From: an uncultured Microbulbifer sp.
GTDB lineage: Bacteria > Pseudomonadota > Gammaproteobacteria > Pseudomonadales > Cellvibrionaceae
Direction of reading: 5' to 3'
Assembly (NCBI RefSeq): GCF_947489355.1
Contig: NZ_CANLDD010000014.1
Span: 28,790 to 92,789, forward strand
DNA: 64,000 nt
This document shows, piece by piece, positions 18,496 through 27,795 of the stretch. Positions within the stretch are counted from its first letter, which is position 1; each line of letters begins with the position of its first letter. The notes below the pieces were generated by a model. That model saw only the letters and a program-made list of their open reading frames with translations. It was not told the origin of the DNA and did not search any database. The position numbers and the translations under genes are program-made.

Positions 18496-19218
18496 ATGCG
18501 CAAAGATCACAGACCCTATTGGCTAAAGCGCTTGCAGCTGCGCTGGCGCACGTGGCGTACCGAGCGTTACCTGCTTCCGCAGTTCGATGCTGTGGGGGTT
18601 GAGCCGGAGGTCATGGACCCTGCCTCGGTACAGGTATTTGGTGCAAATATTCGCTTGGGTCACTACCCCCATTTAATTTCCAATGCGGAAAAATGCATAC
18701 GCTTCACCACTTTTGGCCACAGGGGGCGCGAGGCATTCATTACCATTGGAAACTATGTACTGATTTCTCCCGGAGTGCGGATCTCCGCGGCGCACTCCAT
18801 AGAAATTGGCGATGCCTGCATGCTCGCTGCCAACGTGTATATCTCTGATTCCGACTGGCATGGTATTTACAATCGCACGCGGCCTTTTCGCTGCACAGCG
18901 CCGGTGCGGCTGGGCAATAATGTCTGGATCGGCGATAGTGCGACCATTTGCAAAGGGGTTAGCATCGGCGATCATTCTGTGGTGGGTGCCGGTAGCATTG
19001 TCACGCGGGATGTGCCGGCGAATATGGTGGTCGCCGGCAATCCGGCGAAGCCGGTGAAAACCATCGATCCCAAACGGCGGATGATCACCCGCGAGGCCCT
19101 GTTTACCGACGCTTTCCGCCAAACCCATAACCTGGAGGAACTGGATAAAATGCTGTTGCAGGGCAACAGCCTGCGCGGCTGGTTGCGCGCGTTGTTTTTC
19201 CCTCGGCGTGGTGATTGA
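18496..19218 (+). CDS. Left-handed beta-helix acyltransferase (hexapeptide, Maa/WbbJ-type)
   Basis: A 240-residue transferase. After a basic N-terminal helix come hexapeptide turns: ITIGNYVLISPGVRISAAHS, IEIGDACMLAANVYISDSDW, VRLGNNVWIGDSATICKGVS and IGDHSVVGAGSIVTRDVPAN, ending in VVAGNPAKPVKTI. The H in the WHGIY loop matches the catalytic histidine position of the trimeric acetyltransferases (LacA/Maa/CapG), which move an acetyl group from acetyl-CoA to a sugar hydroxyl. It probably O-acetylates the glycan made by the neighbouring GT4. Its 3' end overlaps the upstream region of the kinase gene. Confidence 0.87.
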   Translation: MRKDHRPYWLKRLQLRWRTWRTERYLLPQFDAVGVEPEVMDPASVQVFGANIRLGHYPHLISNAEKCIRFTTFGHRGREAFITIGNYVLISPGVRISAAHSIEIGDACMLAANVYISDSDWHGIYNRTRPFRCTAPVRLGNNVWIGDSATICKGVSIGDHSVVGAGSIVTRDVPANMVVAGNPAKPVKTIDPKRRMITREALFTDAFRQTHNLEELDKMLLQGNSLRGWLRALFFPRRGD

Positions 19219-19246
19219 ATGGTTTTTTGCTCCAAGATGTGAACTG

Positions 19247-19759
19247 ATGAAGAAAAGAAAAAGTATTGTGCTCATTGGGATGCCCGGTGCCGGGAAAAGC
19301 ACTCTGGGCGTTTTGCTGGCCAAAGAGATGGCTCTGGATTTTGTCGACACCGATGTGTTGATTCAGGCCCGTAAAGGCAAAACCCTGCAACAGATTATCG
19401 CGGAGAGTGGCTATCTGAACTTGAGGAGGATTGAGGGGGAAATTATTGCCAGTGCCCATTTGCCCAGGCATGTGATCGCAACCGGCGGTAGCGCTGTGTA
19501 CAGCGATGCGGGTATGGCAAACCTGCGTAGCCTCGGTGCGGTCGTGTTTCTGGAGTGCTCGGCAGAAGCGCTGCGCCGCCGTATTCACAATTACGAAAGC
19601 CGCGGTATCGCCAAGGCACCGGGGCAAACCTTTGAAGCGTTATTTTTAGAGCGCCAGGCGCTTTACAGGCAATATGCGGATATGACGGTACGCTGTGACG
19701 GTTTGACCATGCAGGAAGTGCTGGAGCAGCTGATAGAGGCGCTAAAGGCGCGGGGTTAA
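19247..19759 (+). CDS. Shikimate kinase-like P-loop kinase
   Basis: A 170-residue nucleoside-kinase-fold protein. The ATG at 19247 is chosen as the beginning of the conserved core (KKRKSIVLIG). The P-loop is GMPGAGKST, followed by VDTD in the shikimate-binding position and LRRIEGE (cf. FRxxE). The third substrate loop reads TGGSAV where AroK enzymes carry GGG. Size fits shikimate kinase, but the changed glycine loop and the location in a glycan cluster next to an acetyltransferase gene suggest a paralogue with an altered substrate. A terminator follows between it and the convergent Lrp gene. Confidence 0.7.
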   Translation: MKKRKSIVLIGMPGAGKSTLGVLLAKEMALDFVDTDVLIQARKGKTLQQIIAESGYLNLRRIEGEIIASAHLPRHVIATGGSAVYSDAGMANLRSLGAVVFLECSAEALRRRIHNYESRGIAKAPGQTFEALFLERQALYRQYADMTVRCDGLTMQEVLEQLIEALKARG

Positions 19760-19817
19760 AACACCTGGGATACCCCCGGTCAATCGGGGTTGTCAGCCAT
19801 TGGAGAGCAGCGCTGAT

Positions 19818-19844
19818 AGCCCCGGAACAGTGGGGCTCTCTTTT
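19818..19844. terminator. Rho-independent terminator between convergent genes
   Basis: Stem AGCCCC/GGGGCT with an 8-nt loop, followed by CTCTTTT, lies between the kinase gene and the convergent Lrp gene. It should stop the plus-strand transcript. Confidence 0.65.
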
Positions 19845-19864
19845 GAACCCCTTGCCTGCCTTGT

Positions 19865-20335
19865 TTATAGAGGCAGTTGCGTGGTGTATTTCACCTGTTT
19901 CAAGGCAAAGGTGGAATTGACCGAAGCCACATTGGGCAGGTGGACCAGCGAGCGCTTTAAAAGCTGCTCATAATGCTCTACGCTGTCGACGACTACGCGC
20001 AGCACATAGTCCTTGTCCCCACTGGTCGAGTAGCATTCAACCACTTCTTGAACGTCCTGTACTGCCGATTCGAAACTGTTCAGGGATTCTTCGTCGTGGT
20101 TGTGAATCGTGATATAACAGTATACTGTGACCCCTAGGTCTAGCTTGCGGGGGTCCAGCAGGGTAACACGGCCGCGGATAATGCCTTCTGCCTCGAGCCT
20201 TTTAATGCGCCGCCAGCAGGGGGTGTGGGAGAGACCGACCTTGTCGCCGAGTTCCGCCATGGAATAATCGGCGTTTTCCTGCAGTGCACGCAGAATCTTG
20301 CGGTCGAAGTCATCCATGTCTGTCAAGCGCTTCAT
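19865..20335 (-). CDS. Lrp/AsnC family transcriptional regulator
   Basis: A 156-residue regulator. The N-terminal helix-turn-helix reads DRKILRALQENADYSMAEL then VGLSHTPCWRRIKRLEAEGI, the standard Lrp/AsnC pattern. The C-terminal RAM domain contains VYCYITIHNHDEESLNSFES and the effector-loop-like YSTSGDKDYVLRVVV. It senses an amino acid and controls nearby genes. It is divergently oriented to the large indolepyruvate oxidoreductase gene with 275 bp between the starts, which suggests control of that gene and of itself. Confidence 0.92.
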   Translation of the reverse strand: MKRLTDMDDFDRKILRALQENADYSMAELGDKVGLSHTPCWRRIKRLEAEGIIRGRVTLLDPRKLDLGVTVYCYITIHNHDEESLNSFESAVQDVQEVVECYSTSGDKDYVLRVVVDSVEHYEQLLKRSLVHLPNVASVNSTFALKQVKYTTQLPL

Positions 20336-20610
20336 AAAGACTCCTATCCTATAAATATTTTTATAATCGAAATTTTCATCATAAATTTACGCACATTTGT
20401 GTAAATAAAGCAATGCCCTGTTGCGCCTAACGAACTAGTATGGCCCGACCAGCTTGTCTCGGGACGGGTGCTGTTGCTGATTGCCCGCCCGCGGATGCTG
20501 GTGTGGACCACAATGGCGATATTTGTTTGCCGACTAGAGGCAATTCAAAAAATAATGACTCATAGCCCAAAACGGGTTTTACACAGAGTGAATGAGCGGA
20601 AATTAGGTGT

Positions 20611-23600
20611 ATGACTGATAAAGAGACCCGTTCCCAGTGCGCGGAGCTTACCCAGGCAAGAAAACAGATCTCCCTGGAAGACCGCTATACCCTCCTCGAG
20701 GGCCGTGTGCTGCTCTCCGGGATACAGGCGCTGGTGCGCCTGCCGATTGACCAGATGCGCATGGATCAATCCCGCGGCCTCGACACTGCCACTTTTATTT
20801 CCGGTTATCGCGGCTCTCCACTGGGGGGCTACGATCTACAACTGTCTCGAGCCAAAAAACTGCTGGAGCAGCACAATATCCGTTTCCAGCCCGGCGTCAA
20901 TGAGGAACTGGCGGCGACCGCTGTGTGGGGGTCCCAGCAGGTGGGCCTGTTCGAGGGTGCCGAGGTGGATGGCGTTTGCGGCATCTGGTACGGCAAGACC
21001 CCGGGGGTGGACCGCTCTTGCGATGCCTTCCGTCATGCCAATGCAGCGGGCTCCTCTCCCAAAGGGGGCGCCCTGATCGTGTCCGGTGATGACCACGGCT
21101 GCAAGTCCTCATCCTATCCCGGTCAGTCGGAATTCGCCTTTGTGGATATGCATATCCCGGTACTGAATCCCGCCACTGTACAAGAAGTGCTGGATTACGG
21201 CCACTACGGGCTGGAGCTGTCCCGCTTTAGCGGCTGCTGGGTGGCAATGATTACCCTGGCGGAAAATATGGACAGTGCCGCCACGGTGGAAGTGGACCCG
21301 CGGCGCGTAGCGTTCATCTATCCGGAGATCGAGCGCCCCGATGGCGGCTTGAACATCCGCAAGCAGGACAACCCCCTCGCGCAAGAGGAGCGCCTGTGGC
21401 GTTACAAACGACCGGCAGCCCTCGCATTTGCCCGCGCTAATCACTTAAACCGGGTGGTGTTGGAGAATCCCGAGGCCACGCTGGGTATTGTCACCACAGG
21501 CAAGGCCCACCTGGACCTGATGCAGGCCTTTGAGGATATGGGCATCGATGAGAAGAGGGCCCGCCAGATCGGAATCCGGATTCTCAAGGTGGGCATGACC
21601 TACCCCCTGGATGTACCCGGTATCCAGGCATTTGCCCGCGGCCTGGATACGCTGCTGGTGCTGGAGGAGAAGCGCAGCCTGATGGAAGTGCAGCTGAAAG
21701 AGGAGCTGTACAACGTACACCAGAAAGATCCCCACTTTCCGCGTATTCTGGGCAAGGTGGACGAACATGATCGACCGCTGATGCCGGCTTACGGAGAGCT
21801 GTCGCCGGCTATTATTGCCCAGGTGCTGGGTGCTGTGCTGGGTGCTGACAGGCTGGGTGAAGGCGGCAAACACCGCTTGATGCGCCTCAGTGCCTTGGCC
21901 CAACGTATCTCCCGGCAGGCGGGTTCCAGTGTTTCGCGCCTGCCCATGTTCTGTGCCGGTTGCCCCCATAACCGTTCCACCAAAGTGCCGGAGGGCAGCC
22001 GTGCCCTTGCCGGTATCGGTTGCCACTATATGGCCCAGTGGCTGGATCGTGAGACCTATACCTTTACCCAGATGGGTGCCGAGGGTGTCAACTGGGTGGG
22101 GCAGGCACCATTCACTCGCGAAAAACACGTGTTTGTGAATCTCGGTGATGGCACCTATTTCCATTCCGGCATTCTGGCGATTCGCGCCGCTGTCGCCGCC
22201 GGGGTCAATATCACCTACAAAATCCTGTTTAACGACGCTGTAGCAATGACCGGTGGCCAGCCCCACGACGGCGAGCTGTCACCGGATATGATCTGCCGAC
22301 AGGTACTGGCGGAGGGGGTGCAGAAGGTTGTACTGGTGATGGATAACCCCCAGAAATATCGTGGTGTCCTGTCCTTTCCCGCCGAGGTTGAGATACGCCA
22401 CCGCGATCACCTGCCAGCGGTAATGGAAACACTGCGGGAACTTGAGGGCTGTTCCATCATCATTTATGACCAGACCTGTGCCACCGAATTGCGTCGCAAG
22501 CGCAAGCGCGGCCTGTTGCCTCAGGCCGAGGGTCGTCCATTTATCAACGAACTAGTCTGTGAGGGCTGTGGCGACTGTGTGCAGCAGTCCAGCTGTATAG
22601 CCGTGGAGAAAGTCTCCACTGCACTGGGTGACAAGCGCCGGGTCAATCAGACCGGTTGCAACCAGGATCTGTCTTGCATCAATGGTTTCTGTCCGTCGTT
22701 TGTCACTGTGAAAGGGGGGCGCCTGGCCAAAAATGCCGGAGTGGGGGATCGGCTCTGCACCGAAGCGGAGAAACTCCCTGCGCCACAGCAGCCCACACTG
22801 GAGGTTCCCTACAATTTCCTGGTGACAGGTGTGGGTGGTACCGGTGTAGTGACAATCGGTGCACTGCTGGCAATGGCGGCCCATATCGAAGGGACGGCTT
22901 GCAGTACACTGGACCAGACCGGCCTGGCGCAAAAGGGCGGTGCGGTTTACTCCCACATACGCTTTGCCGCGCGGCCGCAAGCGCTGCAAGCGGTGCGTAT
23001 CTCCGACGGCCGTGCCGATGCATTGATGGCCTGCGACCTGATAGCCGCGGGTAACCTGGCCGCCTGTCTAAGCAAGCTGGACGAAACCCGCAGCCGCGCC
23101 GTGGTGAACACCCATTTGAGTCCGACTGCTGCGAGTGTATTGGGGCGGGAAGAGGTGCATTCGCCCCAGGCGATTCTGGATACCCTGAGCAGCGCAGTCA
23201 GTGCGCTGGATTCCGTTGCAGCGCACCGGCTCACCAAATCCGCACTTGGCGATACGCTTGCCGCCAATATCTTTATGTTGGGTTTTGCCTGGCAAAAAGG
23301 GTTATTACCGCTTTCCCAGGCATCGCTACAGCAGGCCATCAAGTTGAACGGTGTTGTTGTGGAAGGCAACTTGCAAGGTTTTGCAGCAGGCCGGCTTGCC
23401 GCTGCAAACCCCCGGGCTCTGGAAGGGCTTCTCGCCAGTGAGCAAGCGCCAGTGGCATTTCCGCAAGGGCTGCAAGAACTGGTTGCCCACCGGGTTGAAC
23501 ATCTCACTGGCTACCAGAATCCGAAACTGGCGAAGCGCTATCAGAACCTGGTAGACCAAGTGAGCGCCGCAGAAGCCCTCATCTTGCCCAAAAGCCAGGC

Positions 23601-24168
23601 ACTTGCGGAAGTGGTTGCTCGCAACTATGCCAAGCTGCTGGCCTATAAAGACGAGTATGAGGTTGCACGACTGTATACCGACGACCGTTTTATCCAGTCA
23701 CTGCAGGAGAATTTTAGCGGGGACTTTAATCTGGAGTTCAACCTGGCCCCGCCACTTTTGGCCCCCTTTGACAAAGTGCTGAGACGGCCTCGCAAGATGA
23801 AATTTGGCGGTTGGATGTTTAAAGCCTTTGCCGTTTTGGCCAAACTGAAATGCCTGCGCGGCACAACCCTGGATGTGTTTGGATATACTGCCGAGCGCAG
23901 GGAGGAGCGGGCCCTGATCGCCGACTATGAGCAGCTGGTTAACAAGGTCGTGCGTGAGCTAAGCGGCCAGAACCACAGTGCAGCCCTTGAATTGCTGGGC
24001 TACCCGGATGTGATCCGCGGTTATGGCCCGGTAAAAGAGGCTGCTGTGCAGGATGCGCAGCAACGGCGCGCCATGGCGCTCAACCGGTTTGAAAGCCCCG
24101 AGGGTGATAACGACCTGGCGGCCGAGGTGGCAGTATTCGATCCCGCCAGAGCGCAGCAAGCGGGGTAG
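20611..24168 (+). CDS. Indolepyruvate ferredoxin oxidoreductase family, fused alpha-gamma subunits
   Basis: A 1185-residue cytosolic 2-oxoacid oxidoreductase in which the IorA and IorB-like parts are fused. Order: pyrimidine-binding domain with FISGYRGSPLGGYDLQLSRA, TPP domain with the Cys-rich FCAGCPHN and GCHYMAQW plus ALGxGDG-like VNLGDGTYFHSG, an Fe-S region CEGCGDCVQQSSC, and a C-terminal gamma domain starting FLVTGVGGTGVVTIGALLAM. It oxidatively decarboxylates aryl or branched 2-oxoacids to acyl-CoA with ferredoxin. The four-cysteine region is shorter than a bacterial 2[4Fe-4S] domain, as in proteobacterial aerobic versions. The neighbouring Lrp gene suggests amino-acid control. Confidence 0.9.
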   Translation: MTDKETRSQCAELTQARKQISLEDRYTLLEGRVLLSGIQALVRLPIDQMRMDQSRGLDTATFISGYRGSPLGGYDLQLSRAKKLLEQHNIRFQPGVNEELAATAVWGSQQVGLFEGAEVDGVCGIWYGKTPGVDRSCDAFRHANAAGSSPKGGALIVSGDDHGCKSSSYPGQSEFAFVDMHIPVLNPATVQEVLDYGHYGLELSRFSGCWVAMITLAENMDSAATVEVDPRRVAFIYPEIERPDGGLNIRKQDNPLAQEERLWRYKRPAALAFARANHLNRVVLENPEATLGIVTTGKAHLDLMQAFEDMGIDEKRARQIGIRILKVGMTYPLDVPGIQAFARGLDTLLVLEEKRSLMEVQLKEELYNVHQKDPHFPRILGKVDEHDRPLMPAYGELSPAIIAQVLGAVLGADRLGEGGKHRLMRLSALAQRISRQAGSSVSRLPMFCAGCPHNRSTKVPEGSRALAGIGCHYMAQWLDRETYTFTQMGAEGVNWVGQAPFTREKHVFVNLGDGTYFHSGILAIRAAVAAGVNITYKILFNDAVAMTGGQPHDGELSPDMICRQVLAEGVQKVVLVMDNPQKYRGVLSFPAEVEIRHRDHLPAVMETLRELEGCSIIIYDQTCATELRRKRKRGLLPQAEGRPFINELVCEGCGDCVQQSSCIAVEKVSTALGDKRRVNQTGCNQDLSCINGFCPSFVTVKGGRLAKNAGVGDRLCTEAEKLPAPQQPTLEVPYNFLVTGVGGTGVVTIGALLAMAAHIEGTACSTLDQTGLAQKGGAVYSHIRFAARPQALQAVRISDGRADALMACDLIAAGNLAACLSKLDETRSRAVVNTHLSPTAASVLGREEVHSPQAILDTLSSAVSALDSVAAHRLTKSALGDTLAANIFMLGFAWQKGLLPLSQASLQQAIKLNGVVVEGNLQGFAAGRLAAANPRALEGLLASEQAPVAFPQGLQELVAHRVEHLTGYQNPKLAKRYQNLVDQVSAAEALILPKSQALAEVVARNYAKLLAYKDEYEVARLYTDDRFIQSLQENFSGDFNLEFNLAPPLLAPFDKVLRRPRKMKFGGWMFKAFAVLAKLKCLRGTTLDVFGYTAERREERALIADYEQLVNKVVRELSGQNHSAALELLGYPDVIRGYGPVKEAAVQDAQQRRAMALNRFESPEGDNDLAAEVAVFDPARAQQAG

Positions 24169-24326
24169 GCCATGTGCATCAGGGGTTTGGCACTGGCGGT
24201 TATTTGCCGCGCCGGTATATCGGTGTTACCCCTGTTGCAGCCGGTGAAATTGCGCGCTCTCCCTGTTGTCCTGGCACAGCGCCTTCAGATACAGAGTCCG
24301 GCAAGCCGATAGCTATTCAATGATCG

Positions 24327-25217
24327 TCAGAGTTGTTCCAGCTTGTATCCTGCCTGTTCAAGCAGTCGGATCACGCCCTTTTCACCCACCAAGTGGCCCG
24401 CTCCCAGGATCACAAATAGAGAGGGGTAGTTGGGCGCGTTAGTCGCGATCCAGGCTGTCATCTTTTCGTTGCGTTGGAAAAACAAAGCGTCGAACAACGG
24501 TTTGTAGTCCGGGTTTTCTTCAAGTCCCTGCAGAACAATCAGGCGGTTGAGGGCGTCGATATCGCCGGTTTTCCAGGCACGGGTGATTTGCGGCAGTAAA
24601 GAGGAGATATCCTCCAGTTGCTCCAGGGTCCGCTGGAGCAGCAATGCTGGATTCTCCAGGCTGTTGAGCAGCTCGACTTGTTGCAGTACCCCTTCGAGTT
24701 CCAATACCGCCTTGCCGTCCTGTTTGGCTTTTTTGAGAAAGTGCCTGTCGATGCCCCATTCGGGTTTCAGGCCGTGGGCATGCATTTCAATCATGCCCAT
24801 GGAAGCCATGGCAATGGCGGGGCGCTGGCGAATAAACAGGGCTTCGGGCATGTTGTGTTTGCGTATCCAGCCCTGCAGCTGTTGGTACAGTTCCGGGGGC
24901 AGATCATCGCGCAGGCTCCGATCACCCTGGTAAACCGACGCCATCATGATTTTCTGCTGCAGCAGCATATCGCTCTCGGCAGCGGTGATATCGGCCTCAA
25001 CGGCAATGGTATCGCTGTTTGAATAGGCTTCTTCTATCTGAGCGCGCAGGGGGTAGAAATCCTCAGTCGCCAGATGAATGGAGCCGAGCAGATAGACAGT
25101 TTTGTTCTCTCTGGTAGCCTTCCAGAAGACGCCTTTGTCTGCCTCAGCTGCCGACACAAGCCCGGCAAACAGGAGGAGAGCAGCAGCAATCGAATGGGCT
25201 AGATAGCGATGAAACAT
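24327..25217 (-). CDS. TraB/GumN family protein
   Basis: A 296-residue secreted or periplasmic protein with a signal peptide (residues 1-23, hydrophobic, ending VSAAEA). The two conserved GxxH motifs of the TraB/Tiki fold are present: LLGSIHLATEDFYPL near the N-terminus and VILGAGHLVGEKGVIRLLEQ near the C-terminus, with a conserved Glu in IAVEADI. The fold is that of a putative metalloprotease related to animal Tiki proteins; bacterial substrates are unknown. It is a single gene, convergent with the oxidoreductase gene and 160 bp from it. Confidence 0.88.
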   Translation of the reverse strand: MFHRYLAHSIAAALLLFAGLVSAAEADKGVFWKATRENKTVYLLGSIHLATEDFYPLRAQIEEAYSNSDTIAVEADITAAESDMLLQQKIMMASVYQGDRSLRDDLPPELYQQLQGWIRKHNMPEALFIRQRPAIAMASMGMIEMHAHGLKPEWGIDRHFLKKAKQDGKAVLELEGVLQQVELLNSLENPALLLQRTLEQLEDISSLLPQITRAWKTGDIDALNRLIVLQGLEENPDYKPLFDALFFQRNEKMTAWIATNAPNYPSLFVILGAGHLVGEKGVIRLLEQAGYKLEQL

Positions 25218-25364
25218 GTCATTTTCCTGATCTTATCTAAGTCAACACATGTTAGCACTCTGCCTTCACGCTTTATACTGCGGCCGATGAGGTCTCTATC
25301 GGGGGGAATGGTGTTGCAGGTTTTGAAGGGATTGGTTCTTTCGCGGGATCATCTGAGAGATGTA

Positions 25365-25949
25365 TTAAAAGTTAAAGTGCCCGTTTAGTGAGGCAAAATC
25401 AAACCCGGGGTTGGGATTATTGGTATAAGCATTAGAAAAATGGCTGTAACGCAGAGACAAGGTGTGGCCACTGGAAAAGCGATACCCCAATGCAAAGTGT
25501 AAGGCGAAATTGAGCTTTGTACTGAGTTGGATATCACCAAAATTCCTGCGACTCAGGTAGGAGGCGCCAACACCGGCTTCAGCAAAAGTGCCGCTGGGCT
25601 CATTGCGTGGATACCAGCGTAGCACCGGCTTGATTTCAACAATATTCTGTTGTTGGTTTTCGTTGTGGTGTGCCAGGCGCAGGTAGGAGTAACTTCCCTG
25701 TCCCCACCATTGCCAAAGATTGCTTGCATTGCCGGATGAGGCAAAGAGATAGGAATAATTCACGCCCGCCATTTCCGCAGCGGAAATGGAATTTCTCTGT
25801 AGCAGAGCCTTTCCCAGCCCCTTGCCGGCACTGACAATCAACTCCTGCTCAGCAAAAACAGTTGGGGAGATGGAAAACCCGCAAGTGGCGAGAAGTATAC
25901 AATTGATCACTCCGGTGCAATGCGCACTTACGGCCATAGATTTACACAT
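25365..25949 (-). CDS. pagL: Lipid A 3-O-deacylase (PagL family)
   Basis: An outer-membrane beta-barrel protein of about 194 residues. A signal peptide ends near TVFAEQ, followed by alternating strands. The family's catalytic region is clear at the C-terminus: LSLRYSHFSNAYTNNPNPGF (His-Ser pair plus NPG), then the aromatic C-terminal strand LNGHFNF ending in Phe for BAM insertion. PagL removes the 3-linked acyl chain of lipid A. The start is uncertain: GTG 25970, ATG 25949 and ATG 25937 are in frame; 25949 gives a balanced signal peptide. Confidence 0.85.
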   Translation of the reverse strand: MCKSMAVSAHCTGVINCILLATCGFSISPTVFAEQELIVSAGKGLGKALLQRNSISAAEMAGVNYSYLFASSGNASNLWQWWGQGSYSYLRLAHHNENQQQNIVEIKPVLRWYPRNEPSGTFAEAGVGASYLSRRNFGDIQLSTKLNFALHFALGYRFSSGHTLSLRYSHFSNAYTNNPNPGFDFASLNGHFNF

Positions 25950-26113
25950 AACCTCAGGTAGGTAACTCACTGCTTAAAGGTCGTATTTAAGACTAGTAGG
26001 AATGCTGTTGGTGGCAAGAGTGTTGACCCTGGCGGAGTGATCCCCCAAAGTGCCGGGTAAGTACACGACAGGGGGGAACCCATGCCAGCGGCGGGTCGGT
26101 TGCGGGCACTGTA

Positions 26114-27253
26114 TTATCGCCACTGTCGTTTCAGTTGGCGGAGGGCATCCGAGTGGAGTTGACGGGCGCGCTCCTGGCTGAGGCCGAGCTGTTCGCCTAT
26201 CACACGAAAAGAGCAGTCTCTGTCAGAGGCGAGCCCGTAACGCAGATTTAATACGGTGCGCTGTCGCGCCGGCAGGCGCTCGACCGCTTCGCGCAACCGC
26301 TCTGCCAGTTCCTGATTGGTGACCAGCGCATCGGTGTTGTACAGCTCGTCGGCGGGCGCATAGTCGAGCCGGGTACTGCTTTGATCATCCGCGACAGGGT
26401 CGTCGAGTGAACCGGTGGGGCCGGGCAATTTCAGCAGGCTCTGGATGCGTTCCAGGTCCAATCCCGTATGCCCTGCAAGGTTCTCATCCGAGGCCGGCAG
26501 ACCCTGCGCGCGCACTTCGCCAATGGCCCGATATATGCTCCGAAGGTCGTCCTGGACATTGGCAGGCTGGCGCACCAGATCCTCGTTGCGGCGCAGAGCC
26601 AGCTGGATTTCCTGCTGTATCCACCAGTAGGCATAGGTTGAGAAGCGATAGCCCATTTGGGGTTTAAAGCGCTCTATGGCTTTCATTAACCCCACATTGC
26701 CCTCCTGAATCAGATCGATAAAGGGCACAGCCGGATTGCGAAACCGCTTGGCAATGGCAATGACCAGGCGCAGGTTGCACTGGATCAGTTTTTTGCGCTG
26801 TTTTTGGAAGCGCTGCAGTAAGCCGGTCAGCCGACTGCGGTCCCGCGGGAGAAGATGCCCCAGTGTCAGAAGTTCCTGGGCATGGCCTATGATCAGGCCG
26901 TGATCATAGGCCCCGGTGCTGCCTCTCTGCTCAACGCCCTCGCTGCGCAGCTGCACCGCTTGTTTGCCATAGTGTTGTAACAGGGCGATTAATCGGTCCT
27001 CCAAATCCCGCAGCAGGCAGGTGGTACTGTGCTCTTCCTCGGGAGTGAGTAAGTCGAGCCGGTACAGGTGTTTGAGATAGCTTTGCATTGGGGTGCTGCC
27101 ACTCTCAGTGAGCGGCTCCCCTGATGCGGGGATCTCTCCGATATCCGGTCCAGGCTCTGCATGGCCACAGGCACCTGTGCCGGAATCGGATAGGGCTTCG
27201 TCTGTATCCTTCAGCCAATCTTCATCCCTTGAGTAAAACTTTTCTCGGGACAA
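26114..27253 (-). CDS. Sigma-70 family RNA polymerase sigma factor, divergent group 2 type
   Basis: A 379-residue sigma factor starting at TTG 27253 behind TAGG; an ATG start is not available nearby. Region 1.2 is PMQSYLKHLYRLDLLTPEEE, region 2 is CNLRLVIAIAKRFRNPAVPF plus IDLIQEGNVGLMKAIERF and YRFSTYAYWWIQQEIQLALR, region 4 ends in FRVIGEQLGLSQERARQLHS. Between 1.2 and 2.1 lies an unusual insertion of about 80 residues, and region 3 is weakly conserved. This differs from canonical RpoS or RpoH, so I do not assign a name. It probably directs a stress or stationary-phase regulon. Confidence 0.85.
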   Translation of the reverse strand: MSREKFYSRDEDWLKDTDEALSDSGTGACGHAEPGPDIGEIPASGEPLTESGSTPMQSYLKHLYRLDLLTPEEEHSTTCLLRDLEDRLIALLQHYGKQAVQLRSEGVEQRGSTGAYDHGLIIGHAQELLTLGHLLPRDRSRLTGLLQRFQKQRKKLIQCNLRLVIAIAKRFRNPAVPFIDLIQEGNVGLMKAIERFKPQMGYRFSTYAYWWIQQEIQLALRRNEDLVRQPANVQDDLRSIYRAIGEVRAQGLPASDENLAGHTGLDLERIQSLLKLPGPTGSLDDPVADDQSSTRLDYAPADELYNTDALVTNQELAERLREAVERLPARQRTVLNLRYGLASDRDCSFRVIGEQLGLSQERARQLHSDALRQLKRQWR

Positions 27254-27408
27254 GTACCTAAACTCTCTGTACGTAGTGTGTGAACGCTGTAAGCGGTTGG
27301 GGCCAGACGCAGTTTGGCGCCAAATTCACTTTAACTATAGTTGAACGTTGAAAAAAGCGCCTATTTTGATGTGGACTCTTGGGTCTTTTTTCTAAAGGCG
27401 AAGACTAG

Positions 27409-27791
27409 GAGCTGTTCCCGCTTGAATGTAGCCATATTGATTTATAAGAGCAAGTTCGCGTTATTTAGGTTCTATCACAACGATGAAACGAGCTTGCAAT
27501 GTCCCGATTAATGCTCAGCGATGAGCACTGGTCGAAGCTGTGGAGAATTCTGCGGCAACTGGCCATCTCTAACAAGGGGGATCTCCGTATGACCGTTGAG
27601 GGCATGTTCAATCGAATGCGTACAGGTTGTCCATGGAGAGATCTACCGAAGGGCTTCGGATGTTGGAGTGAGATGTGCTAGCGCTTCAATGCCTGGTCAG
27701 CGTTAGGTAAGTGGCAGAAAGTATTTCAAGCGCTGGTGATAACTATGGCTTGTGCCTTCCTATGGCTACCTATGTGAAACAGGAACAGCCC
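27409..27791 (+). mobile_element. Miniature IS5-family element with CTAG target duplication
   Basis: A 383-bp element bounded by imperfect inverted repeats (GAGCTGTTCCCG at the left, CAGGAACAGCCC at the right), flanked on both sides by CTAG (27405-27408 and 27792-27795), the YTAR-type duplication of IS5-family insertion. Only the first about 60 codons of the transposase remain inside. It is an internally deleted, MITE-like derivative. A second copy of the same left end is at 44873. Confidence 0.8.
27499..27681 (+). pseudogene. IS5-family transposase N-terminal fragment
   Basis: Sixty codons begin MSRLMLSDEHWSKLWRILRQ and continue TVEGMFNRMRTGCPWRDLPK, the DUF4096 N-terminal domain of IS5-family transposases. 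A stop interrupts at 27681, after which the frame continues RFNAWSALGKWQKVFQAL before the element ends. The catalytic DDE domain is gone. Confidence 0.9.
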
Positions 27792-27795
27792 CTAG

